A stretch of 64,000 nt of DNA from Aspidiotus rigidus. Taxonomy: Eukaryota > Arthropoda > Insecta > Hemiptera > Diaspididae. The notes below the pieces were generated by a model. It was not told where the DNA came from. It saw only the letters and a list, made by a program, of their open reading frames with translations, and made no database searches. Location of the stretch: the NCBI GenBank assembly GCA_035079385.1, contig JAVHKY010000054.1, positions 8,843,501-8,907,500 on the forward strand, read 5' to 3'. Shown one piece after another: positions 21,766-31,429 of this stretch (positions are counted from its first letter, which is position 1; each line of letters begins with the position of its first letter). The position numbers and the translations under genes are program-made.

Positions 21766-21965
21766 TGAACTTCTCAACAGTCAATGCCCTTTGCCAGTTT
21801 CAATTGATGAAGGAAATACATGGTGTTGTTTGGAGAAATGCTATCAATGGTTTTGAAAATATGATCAAATATGGAGATAGTTATTTGACCCAGATAGTTC
21901 TTGAGAAGAAAGTTTCGGCCAGATCAAACATCAGACTATGGTAGGTTCAGGCAGCCGTAAAGCAG

Positions 21966-23187
21966 ATCAAGAGAAATAACCGCACCTTTAATATGTAGTT
22001 GCAGAAATGAGAATTATTGGTGCCCCAGACAAGGAAATTGCTCTTAAAATAAAAATACGTAACAACGATAGTCTACGAGCATATTATTAATTCGAAGCTA
22101 TCACTACTCATCACCAGAGACCGAATTCGTCGGAATTTGGCACTTTTTCTCCCGAAGGGCGAAATGAATGAGAATCAAAATGAAGTTTGAATCATGATAA
22201 ATAGGACGCAGGAAAAAAATCTATTTTGCTGAAAAATGCCGAAACTGGAATAAATGCCGAAATTATTACAAATCTTAGTTTGCAATAGAACTGAGAAATT
22301 TCATGCTAAATTGTGAATATTTTGTTAAAAATTACCAAATTTTGCCTGAAATCAGGTGGATTTTGTTTGAAAAATACTGAATTTTGGGCCAATTTTTGTC
22401 GAAAAATTCACAAATTTAGGCCTGAAGCTAAATAATTTTGATTGGCAAGAAACAACAAAATTTTCTCTCGCAAATGAGGCAGTTTTAATTGAAAATTTTG
22501 ATTAATTTTTTCTTCCAAAATTGATTAGTTCTGATGAAAAGTAAGGTAATATTGAATAATTTTCATCGAGAGTGAATAAATGTACTGAAAAACGCGTATT
22601 TCCCCCTCTTCCTTTTTTAAATGCCGAAATTCACAGGTTTTCTCGCCAAAAAATCCGGTCTCTGCTTATCACTAAACGGCTGACGAATTATTTGTTGGCT
22701 TTATCGAGCCGCCAATCTGTATGCACGTACTGTGTTTCTCAATGCCGGAACATTTCGAAAAAAAAATGGTTGACGACTACATACGCACATTGAAGACGTA
22801 TTATTATATTGTAGTTGTAGTAAAAAAATATTGTAGTTGAACACTATTTTTCGAATTCGTTTCCTTAATTCGTTAGTGTTTTCATCATAATATCATAGAC
22901 TAATAAGGTCACTTCTTTTTGGTTTTCATATCTTCTCTTTCGTTGTAAATTTAAGCTTCACCGTCATTTCAGATTTCAGATGCGTGCAACTTTATGCCTC
23001 AATCATTGCTGTTTGTGTGTGGACTTCTTTACTCCAATAAATTATTCCTGTCCTGCGATAGATATGCATACACTACTAATCTATGCTCTTTGTCAATTTT
23101 AGCGAATTATTCTTTTTCAAGTGTTTTCGACTGATTGTTATTAATTCTATCTGCAATATTCGCAACTCTTTGGAGTCTCTTTCTCAT
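21966..23187. other. non-coding, degenerate AAATGCCGAA words
   Basis: No gene seen. Between 22200 and 22560 words like GAAAAATGCCGAA, TTTTGCTGAAAAAT and TTTGTTTGAAAAAT recur irregularly, recalling the 140-bp units of the fold-back element at 42.0-42.6 kb, but I could not define a period. Confidence 0.35.
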
Positions 23188-23268
23188 TTTTTTTTTTTTA
23201 TTTTTATTTTAATTAACGAGCTACTAGCTGCCTGCCTTCAGGGCTATGAGCTCGGCTAAATTGTGTGA

Positions 23269-24546
23269 TTATATGCGTGAGAGGAAGTTGGCTTGTTGTA
23301 AAAAGTTGAATATGTTAGGGATGGAGAGAAAGAGATCTGAAAGTGCTTCTGTATGGTTGTGGGGGATGGATAAGGAATTACGGAGTTGGGTCAAGTTGGG
23401 GCAGCAGAAGATGTGTTGAACGGATAGGGGGTGTTCAGATTCGCAGTGAGGGTATGAGAGAGGCATAAGATGAGAGATGAGATGGGTGTGAGTGAGTCTG
23501 GTGTGACCGATTCTGAGACGGGTGATGACTATTTCTTCTCTGCGTGTTGACAGATTTGAAGAGTCCCATACGGTGGGAATATTTTTAATTTGGGCTAGTT
23601 TGTTTGAGTGTGATTTGAGATCAGACCAATGGGTGAACCATGCTTGAGTGATGAATTTGTTGATGTGTTTGGAGAGATCTGAGCGTGAGGGGAGGAAAGA
23701 GCGGTTGACTGATGGGTTATGGGTTGCTAGTTTGGCTGCTTTGTCGACATTTTCGTTTCCTGGGATACCCTTGTGACCAGGCCAGATGAAGAATAATGGG
23801 ATGGGGATGGTATGGAAGGTGTTAATGAGAGTGTGTATACGACTTATGAGTGGGTGGGTGGAAGTGTGGTTGGATATGGCGTCGAGTGATGATAGGGAGT
23901 CGGAAATGACTAAAAATGGGTTGAGAGGAAGACGGGAGGGTAGGTTGGTGAGGATGTGCTCTAAACAGCTAAAGATTGCTTGTAGTTCAGTGGTAAAGAC
24001 GGATGCGGTGTTGCGGTGTCGGTGAGAGACTGTGATGTGATCTATTGAGTAAGCAAAGCCGGTTTTGTTTTGATATTTAGATCCACCGGTGAAACATAGT
24101 ATAGGGTTGTGAAAGTTGTTAAGGATTTTGTTAAACTGTGCTTGGTATTCTTCGGGAGAAGTTGAAAGACGAGGGAGGCGTTTTAGGTCGCGAATGATTT
24201 TGGGTGGAATAAAGAGCCAAGGAGGGGTTGAGGGAACGATGTGGTTAAGGCAATGGAACTTGAAGGGGCGTGCTAGTTGGAGTTCTAGGTTGGAACGTAG
24301 ATTGGTCGAGGAATTTTGGTTATGATGAGGGGGGAATATGCGATGGTGGACGGGGGTTTGCGGATATTGTAGGACAGTTGTGAGGAAGTTGGTTGTCAGT
24401 TTGAGGCGTCGATAGTGAAGTGGGGGGAAGCCAGTGTCTGCACAGAGGCTTTCAGTGGGACTGGTTCGGAATGCTCCAGTAGCTATTCTGAGTGAAGAAT
24501 TTTGGATGGTGTCTAGTAGTTTTAAATGAGAGGGAGGGGCGAGACC
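23269..24546 (-). pseudogene. I-like LINE RNase H and C-terminal domain
   Basis: Continues in the same frame directly after the TAG at 24547. RNase H: the first catalytic motif, normally TDGSK, reads FTGGSK (Gly codon 24085-24087), losing the metal-binding Asp. TTELQAI holds the Glu, VISDSLSSL the second Asp, and FFIWPGHKGIPGNENVDKAAK the His/Asp region with Trp-Pro where Trp-Ile-Pro is usual. The C-terminal part has the RLRIGHTRLTH block and Cys/His residues (CESEH...CCPN) of I-like LINEs. It ends at 23269, about 60 bp before the A-rich tail. Together with the TAG this copy cannot make active protein. Confidence 0.85.
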
Positions 24547-26406
24547 CTAAATGGGTGATCCATAATCGAGGATGGATCGGATTAAGCTCTGGTAGAGGTG
24601 GAGAAGGTTTTTTCGGTTACAACCTTCTTTAGGGTGGGAGAGGAATTTTAGGACATTGAGTGCTCGAATGCATTTTGATTTAGTTAGTTTGATATGGGGG
24701 ATCCAAGAGTGACGGTTGTGGAAATTGAGGCCAAGAACTTTAGTAGTTTTGACTTGTGGGATCGGGTAGTTAGCTATTGTGAGAGGGGGAAATTTAATAG
24801 TTTTCTGGCGTGGTTTTTGGAAAATGACGAGTTTGGTTTTGGGGTAAGAAATGCGGAATCCTAGGAGGGAAAGCCAAGCGTGTACTTCATTGATTGTTTT
24901 TTGTAGCAGACGATGGGCGCGAGTTGTGTTAGTGGAACGTAAATGGATGCTTAGGTCATCAGAGAATAGGAGGGTTTGAATTGGAGATTTTATGATTTTT
25001 GTTATGTTGTTGATGGCGATGAGAAAGAGGGTGCCGCTAAGTGGGGATCCTTGGGGGATACCATTTTCTTGAGGGAAGGTTGAGGAATAGTGATCGCTTA
25101 CGCGGACTCTAAAAGATCGATTAGTAAGATAATTTTGAAGTAGGAGAGGGAAGGGTCCTCGAAGTCCAAGTTGGTGTAGGATGACGCATATTTGGTATGT
25201 CCAGACTCTCGGGAAAGCGTTCTCCATATCAAAAAATATTGAGTAGAGGTTCGCTCCGTGAGCATGGGCGTCGTAGATTTGGGAATCGAGGTCAGCAAGG
25301 GCCATTAGAGCTGATCGGCCCTTACGGCACCCATATTGTGTATTACTTAATATTTCGTTGGAATCAAGGAACCAATAGTGTCTACTATTGATAATTTTTT
25401 CGAGAATTTTGCTAAGAGTGCTTAGTAGTGATATGGGTCGGTAGGATAGAGGGTGTGAGGGGTCTTTGAGAGGTTTCAGGATTGGAATGATTAGAGCTGT
25501 TTTCCAGTTATTGGGGAAGGAGGTGGAAAAAAATATTCGGTTTAGGAGTGAGGTGAGGTGTGAGATGGCATTTGTATGAAGTTTGTGTAGCATAGCGGGG
25601 CTAATTTGGTCGAGACCGGGAGCTGATTTTTTGGAGCAGAGGGAGATGGTGTGGGTGACTTCTTGTTTGGTGATTGGTTTGTTGTAGGGAAGTGTGAGAG
25701 TTTGTGACAGATTAAGGGAGAAATCTATTGTGGTATTTTCGGCTTGTTGTTTGATTCGAGTGAAAGGTGGGTCGTAGTTAGTGTTGGAGGAAATTTGATA
25801 ATAATTCTCAGCTAGTATTTCGCTGATTTCTGATGGTGATTCATAGATTTGGTTGTTTTGATAGAGGGGTTGGAAGAAGAATGTTTGTTTCGAAACTGTT
25901 AACTTTTTAATGTTACACCACATAGCGGAGCAAGAAACAGGTCGATTAATTGACGAGACAAACGAGTTCCAGCTTCGTTTCTTGGCGGAACGAAGTAGAC
26001 AACGGGCTTTGGCTCGTAGTCTTTTATAGTTAATGAGGTCTGATACATCTGCGGTCTTTTTGTAACGATTGAGGGCTTTATTTCGGTCTTTCAATGCAAT
26101 TTTGATTTCAGGGGACCACCAGGGGACGGGACGATTTTTTGATGAGGGAGAGGTTTTTGGGATGGCTTGATCGGCAGCTCGGATGATAAATTCAGTGAAA
26201 GAGATGATATCAGCGTCAATTGTGTCAGAAGGGGGAATGTGTTCGATGTTGGCGGTGAGACTAGTGAAGAGGGGCCAGTCGGCTTTCTCAAGGATCCACT
26301 TAGGGGGGTCTTTCTCATTGGAAAAGAATCGATCTATCGCAATTCTGAGAGCAAGTAAGGAGAGACGGTACCTAGCATTGTTTTCATAGTTGAAAATACT
26401 TGTCAA
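24547..26406 (-). CDS. I-like LINE reverse transcriptase (partial ORF)
   Basis: 619 sense codons, open at the 5' end; the first codon is TTG and the frame really enters from the truncation point, so no true start exists. It begins in the region after the nuclease, and WWSPEIKIALKDRN (about residue 98) is the linker motif typical of Jockey/I LINEs. RT blocks: APGLDQISPAMLH, YRPISLLSTLSKILEKII, FFDMENAFPRVW, GIPQGSPLSGTLFLIAIN and the active site in LLFSDDLSIHL, where the usual YADD/FADD is FSDD. The thumb ends LIRSILDYGSPI before TAG at 24547-24549. In the copy at 31-33 kb the same place reads SPIYYS, so the TAG replaces a Tyr codon by one base. Confidence 0.88.
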   Translation of the reverse strand: MTSIFNYENNARYRLSLLALRIAIDRFFSNEKDPPKWILEKADWPLFTSLTANIEHIPPSDTIDADIISFTEFIIRAADQAIPKTSPSSKNRPVPWWSPEIKIALKDRNKALNRYKKTADVSDLINYKRLRAKARCLLRSAKKRSWNSFVSSINRPVSCSAMWCNIKKLTVSKQTFFFQPLYQNNQIYESPSEISEILAENYYQISSNTNYDPPFTRIKQQAENTTIDFSLNLSQTLTLPYNKPITKQEVTHTISLCSKKSAPGLDQISPAMLHKLHTNAISHLTSLLNRIFFSTSFPNNWKTALIIPILKPLKDPSHPLSYRPISLLSTLSKILEKIINSRHYWFLDSNEILSNTQYGCRKGRSALMALADLDSQIYDAHAHGANLYSIFFDMENAFPRVWTYQICVILHQLGLRGPFPLLLQNYLTNRSFRVRVSDHYSSTFPQENGIPQGSPLSGTLFLIAINNITKIIKSPIQTLLFSDDLSIHLRSTNTTRAHRLLQKTINEVHAWLSLLGFRISYPKTKLVIFQKPRQKTIKFPPLTIANYPIPQVKTTKVLGLNFHNRHSWIPHIKLTKSKCIRALNVLKFLSHPKEGCNRKNLLHLYQSLIRSILDYGSPI

Positions 26407-26424
26407 TTCACTGGAAAATGTTTG

Positions 26425-28900
26425 TTATCATAAAGAAACATTATTCTACCTTTCGATGTTGTCATTTAGACAAATTTAGCGACGACGCTTGGACGTATCG
26501 ATCTACACATATGTATGTTTTCTTGTTTGCCAAAAACGTAGTTATGAAATTAAATATTCTCTTACCACATTTTCGCCTCTGTGCTCACTATTTTCCATTT
26601 ACTCTTTCACTTCATCCTCGATCCAGAGGGCAATCTGCATTTTGCATTAGGGCCTGTAACATAAAAATTAGAAACGCATTACTGAAAAGTAATAAAGAAA
26701 ATTAGTACATCGTATACTAGTTTTCTCCTCTCGGTAACCTTTCGCATTTTTTGTCGCTGTTAAAAATAGCTGTATGTTGTAAGTAACAATGTACACGAAT
26801 GTGTTAAGTGCACTTGAACCTCCTCAATGTTTCACGCTATGATTATCGAGATCACTCCAAGAGAAGCGTTGGATGCATTCGGTATATATGAGGCTTCATA
26901 TTATACTATGTACGTGCTTTGCTTTTTTGCCCTCTGTCGTTCTTTGTACGATCTCGTCAGTTCTTGGGTTTGCTCTCGTGTTCTTTTGTTTCTTTCTCGC
27001 TTTCTCTGCGGTCCTACAAGCTAAAGTAAAGTTTCATTCTGTTAACCCCATTGTTAGAAGTTGTAAGGATTTCACGTTCCGGTATTCAGCCCCGACATTC
27101 TAAATATTATAGTTGGAAAAAGAGAACGTATTTTGCGGATTACCACTTCATATTCTTACCTTGACAAGTTTCACAGTTCATTTTGGAATATAATGTATTA
27201 TCTTTGCCCGCGATCGCTACGTACAACTTTGTAACACTCATCTAGTTTCGAATATATCTACGCTATATTTTCAATAAAAAATTATAGTATTATCGTTTGA
27301 CTGAGCAATTTTTGTCGGGATCATATTTTCTTCTCTCAAACTTCATGCGGTCGCAAAAGAATCGATATTTGAAAAAGAAAAAAGAAAAAAAAGTAATAAG
27401 GAAAATGAGAAATTGCACAGTACCAGAGAGCGTACGAGTTGATAGGGGAATCGTGCTAGCTCATTCATGCTTTAGATTTTTCAGCGTAGAATGCATTAAT
27501 TAAAGTGTGAGACGTGAGAAAAGCCATACAGAAAATAATGCATCTATCATTCGCACGTACTCTGTGCGACTGCCTACTACCACGCTTTAGAAATTAAAGC
27601 CACTATTTTGTTTATTTATGTAATATTGTGCCTTTTCAGTCGCTCGATTCATCTGCGTTTGTATATTATGAAAACCTGTATGACAGCTTTATGAATTATT
27701 GTCTCCTAGTATTCATCTCTTTCCACCATACGAAATTATATTGAAATTTATGTAGTTGCGTTCGTCTTAACTGAAATGTGCAGCGTAAGACTGAATGGAG
27801 TCCTCAAAATGATTTCCGTTAGCTCGAGGCGTCACAAGTAAACTTCTGAAAATAATTCATATCCCCGAAGATTCGACGTCGAGTTTGGTCGAAAAGACGG
27901 GAATCGCTCTCACGTAAGGTAATGATAAATAACTGAGCGCGGGCACTGAACTGTCCATGTCGCGCGAGTTGAGAAAGGTCTTTATTGATTTCGTACTTTC
28001 TTTTCGGAAAAATGCGCTTTATAAACGTAAATACGGAGGCGACGAATACCCAGTGCCAGTGTTGATATCGATGGAACAGGTGTCACAAGATGATGTGATG
28101 TAATATGTAACATTGCTTAGTCCATTTGTTTTAGCTTCTAGTTCAGCGGGTCGCATTGTATCGAAAATTAAAGTCTTGGAAGTTGATTGTAACGGATAGG
28201 AACTTGTAAATCATCTGGCTGAGATGACGCGAGAGTTCGTAGACTATCTGATCTTTTTGAGAAGGCGTCGACTATCGATTAGGTTGAAATTTTTCGACGA
28301 TCCCCGTGTGTCTGTTTGCAAGTAGATTTACAAGCGGGCTCAACGTCGTTCTTGTTTAGCGCTAGTATTTGCGAACGAAACTTTCAAAAGAAGGAGTTAG
28401 AAGTTAGTTAATTAATTAGTCGAGAAAAGCGAAATTGAATTAGTTCTCTTTAGATGGCATTGCAAACATCAAAACATCAATGGCAAATTTTCCTCGGTTT
28501 TCTCCACCCGAAGAAAAACTAAAACGAGCTTTAAAGCCTGCGAGACAAAAACGAGGACTTGATTAAAATTATTCTACGTACAAGATGTCGTTTTCTTTGG
28601 AAAAGAAATCTTGATATTTTCATTTAGGTTTTCAAAATATTCGTTGAATTTTTCTTCTGTACTTGTTCGAGACTTTTTGTTTTGTTTGAATTTCAAAAAA
28701 GAACTGACCTCTCGAGGGTTCATGTATTGGCGGAATTTAATACCCAAACGTAGAAATTCAAGTAACGAGAAGAAGTAAGTGGAACGCACGTAGTTGAGGG
28801 AGTTAAATACTCTTTCAAAATTCTTAGTTAGGATGGAGGATATAAGTGAGGGTATGTTATGGGAAGTGCGTTAGTTATGGAGGACAGTACCATTATCCGG
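26425..28900. other. no recognisable gene
   Basis: AT-rich, unrepetitive sequence with short open frames only (up to about 101 codons at 26400-26705 and 76 codons at 26873-27103, hydrophobic by composition). No domain, splice-linked pair of exons or repeat was recognised. It is one of the longer stretches free of identifiable transposons and may be host intergenic or intronic DNA. Confidence 0.45.
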
Positions 28901-29109
28901 AGACCAAGGAGGAGATGAGAGTGGATAAGTCAGGTATGGCCTATCCTAACTTTTTCAAGGCGAAGGTTCCTGTTTGGAGAGGACCAAGGGGTGGGTTTAC
29001 AATCAATTGTTCTAAGTTTCAACGAATACGTTCCTCAAGGTTACGGCTATCCATAATAAACGCGAAAGGACGAATACTCCGAAGGGGGAGTAAACAATGC
29101 AAACCGCAG

Positions 29110-29645
29110 AAAAAATATAAAACGACGAGCGCTTTCGGTTAATAAACCATCATCAAGCCTGAACTGAAAGCAACTGACGAACAGAGGAGAAAAACAAGGT
29201 ATTAAGATTGGCCAAACGAGAAATCGCGGTGTGGATCATAAGCCAGTTCAATCAGGCCACCTTCCGGAATGTACGAGTTGAGTACAGTGATACCACAGGT
29301 GTTGAGATGACGCATTATCTCTATATACTCGAGGGCAATGCGCTTACGGTAAGAATTCTCCTTATGGAGGAGCTTTTCGGATCCCTCGCGGAAGCTGTGA
29401 TCGGCAAAAGCTGACTCCCCTAAGTGTCCCTTCTTCCAAGACTTCAGGTGCTCAGCTACTCTAACCTTCATTTGGCTGCTGGTCTCACCAATATAAAAGC
29501 CTCCACAATCCCCACATTCCAAGTTATAAACACTACTCCTCTCATCAATGGGTATGGGGTCCTTCAGTCTCACAAACAACCCCTTAACTGTGGTAGGGTT
29601 GTAAAACGCCGACCCGATTGGAGGGAGACGGTGTTGTCGCCACAA
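29110..29645 (-). pseudogene. PLE family 2, C-terminal GIY-YIG fragment
   Basis: 147 open codons on the minus strand (29202-29645): the end of the RT-nuclease connector (FYNPTTVKGLFVRLKDPIPI), then the GIY-YIG domain with SSVYNLECGDCGGFYIGET, VAEHLKSWKKGHLGESAFAD, and the C-terminal helix region LEYIEIMRHLNTCGITVLN. The 3' region at 29110-29170 contains TTGATGATGG then CCGAAAGCGCTCG, related to the 3' block of copy 1. It is 5'-truncated at about 29645, exactly where an oppositely oriented PLE piece begins. Clearly a different family from the 10-kb copy. Confidence 0.85.
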
Positions 29646-29649
29646 ATTC

Positions 29650-30214
29650 CACCCCCCCCCCTCATAAATAATAGTCAGGTAGTGTTTAATAGTGACGAAA
29701 CAGCCCTCCTTGAGAAAGGTTTGAAATTCAGTTTACCTCCCCTCAAGAAAGAAGAAACCTTGGCGAATGTTGTTGCGGATCTTGCTGTTAAAATTGGTCC
29801 TGGTTTTAATACCCAGAAAGTTTGTGCCGAATTAGTCTGCAATAACCCCCTCCCTCGCATGAGTGATAAATTGGGAGGAGTGATTCAAGGCTTAAAGAGG
29901 AAGATTGAAGAGGGAGATTTAATCGTCACTAAGGCTGACAAGGGCAATGCTGTTGTGGTGATGGAGAAATCCGCCTATTCTTCCAAGGTCCATGAAGTCC
30001 TGCAGCAGTGTGGTGCTAAAGAGAGTGGGAATTTCAGCTTCCCTAAGCCCGTTAAAGTTAAGAGTGTCATCAACAAGAGTGACGCTATTATCAAAACTCC
30101 TGCTTTGAAAAAAGCCCTCCTTGTTCCTAACCCTACCATCTCTGCGGGCTGCCCAAAGTGCATAAGAATAATACCCCGATGCGACCCGTTGTTTCTTTCA
30201 TCTTCTACCTCCTT
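29650..30214 (+). pseudogene. PLE family 2, N-terminal RT fragment (inverted)
   Basis: Plus-strand frame from about 29670: LLEKGLKFSLPPLKKEETLA, NVVADLAVKIGPGFNTQKVC, then VTKADKGNAVVVMEKSAYSS (about 29925-29985). These are the same blocks as in the N-terminal half of copy 1. Near 30145 the frame shifts so that GLPKVHKNNTPMRPVVSF would continue in another frame; the fragment stops about 30205 at a junction with a LINE piece. It lies head-to-head with the minus-strand GIY-YIG fragment to its left. Together they give most of a PLE but in divergent orientation. Confidence 0.82.
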
Positions 30215-30900
30215 GTCAAATGCTTGTTGGAGGTCAGAAAAGATAGTGTATAAAAGAAAATCAGACAACGGCTAATTCCACCAGCTCAAACAAAATTTTT
30301 ATTTAAAACACTGACGTTTCGTCCAAGTCACCGGACTTCATCACGAGTAAACAGAAACTGAGAGAAGAGTTTGCGTTCTTAGTATCGTTAATTTGTTATT
30401 CGAGGTTGTTTGGGCTTGTAGAATGATTGAGCCTCGGGTGTCAAAAATTATATTATTAGATTCAAGGTACCACAAAAGTCTTCTGTAAGGTATTTTTCAA
30501 GATAGTTTTTCCAAAATACTCGTCAATGCTAAAAGACAATATGAATCGGGGAGAGAGAGGAGGTCCTCATAAGGGTTTACCATGCTTAAGATGATGGCTA
30601 ATTTCCATGATAGTGGATTTGTTCTTCGGAATAGGATGAGGAGGTATGTAAGAGAAATAGAGTGAAGATCATTAGGTATGGGAGTTACGTTAGTTGATTG
30701 TAGTTTATTCAGTGATAGTGGGAAATTGTATGAATGAGGTTTGTGAAAGTCGAATAGAATTGATGGAGAATTAAATGGACTCGACTAGTTTTAGATTGGA
30801 AAGGGTGCTCATTTAAGGAACGAGAACTAATTATGAACTACCGAAAAAACAAATCGATGTGAGAGTTTTCAAGAAGAGGAATTAGATTTGGAAGAGGGAG
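30215..30900 (-). pseudogene. I-like LINE RT fragment, interrupted
   Basis: Minus strand: LLYTIFSDLQQAFDK at about 30215-30260 matches the FFDLQESFPRVW block of the I-like LINEs. After about 110 bp of unrelated sequence that includes a hammerhead-like motif, LLWYLESNNIIFDTRG (about 30440-30490) matches the upstream WFLDSNEILSNTQYG block, and 30500-30620 matches the region at 49260-49400 on nucleotides (for example the words around CCAAAATACTCGTCAATGCT). Heavily decayed; an old copy hit by a PLE fragment. Confidence 0.6.
30309..30348 (-). ncRNA. hammerhead ribozyme-like motif (PLE end)
   Basis: Minus strand: ACTCGTGATGAAGTCCGG, then TGACTTGGACGAAACGTCAGT. Stem II AGTCC...GGAC(T) with a GGTGAC loop, GAAA, a minimal stem III ACGU, cleavage after GTC, and stem I ACT/AGT. 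The core differs from CUGAUGA by an extra G after C3 (CGTGATGA). This is the layout of the small hammerheads carried in PLE terminal repeats. No coding part of its parent PLE is attached. Confidence 0.6.
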
Positions 30901-31429
30901 GAGGACCGTCAAGAGTAGACAAGTTTGATGAAGTGAAAGTTGTTGCAACGTCGTCTTTCTCCTCATCCATGTAGGGTTTTCCTCCCTCCCCTCTCTCCTT
31001 TCCGGCTTCCGATTTTCCTGTTTGAAGACGCGTGCGTGAATTTCCTCGATTTTTTGTTGGCAGTTTTCTCCGTCAATAGTCTAAACTAGTTGCGGTCTTG
31101 TAACTCTTGACGATAATTATTTGCTCGCACGTTCCTGTTTTCACATTATTTAGAGAAGTGTACTCGTACGGTAGTGGTTTGGTTCTGAATTTCGCTAAAA
31201 TGGACTGCATTAGGTTGTCTTATCGAACCTATCGTTCATTATCGGTGTGAATAGTTGCTGTTCACAATTTTTTGATCTTGATTTGGATCATCATTCATTC
31301 GTGTGATTTCTTGAATATGGTCTAATTTTGCGTCCAGTTCTGTGAAATCTTATTTCCGGAATATAATTTTCACGTCAAAGATCCTTAGTTTCGTAATAAC
31401 AAGTTTTTTGAGTTTTTTTCGAACTTTTC
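30901..31429. other. no recognisable feature
   Basis: AT-rich spacer between two LINE relics; no gene seen. Confidence 0.35.

Larger units (their letters stand above)
23188..26424 (-). mobile_element. I-like LINE, 5'-truncated
   Basis: 3.2-kb non-LTR retrotransposon. Minus-strand order: end of the nuclease-RT linker, RT, RNase H, C-terminal Cys/His region, short 3' UTR and an A-rich tail (T-run at about 23188-23212 on the plus strand). The endonuclease domain that should precede the RT is missing, so this is a classic 5'-truncated insertion. The RT and RNase H frames are continuous for 1,046 codons apart from one TAG, making this the best preserved I-like copy here. Confidence 0.88.

Noticed and set aside
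23786..24325. Plus-strand open frames at 23786-24025 and 24116-24325
   Set aside because: Shadows of the minus-strand LINE RNase H coding region.
28846..29142. 98-codon plus-strand open frame
   Set aside because: Its 3' part overlaps the 3' untranslated region of the minus-strand PLE fragment and there is no motif.
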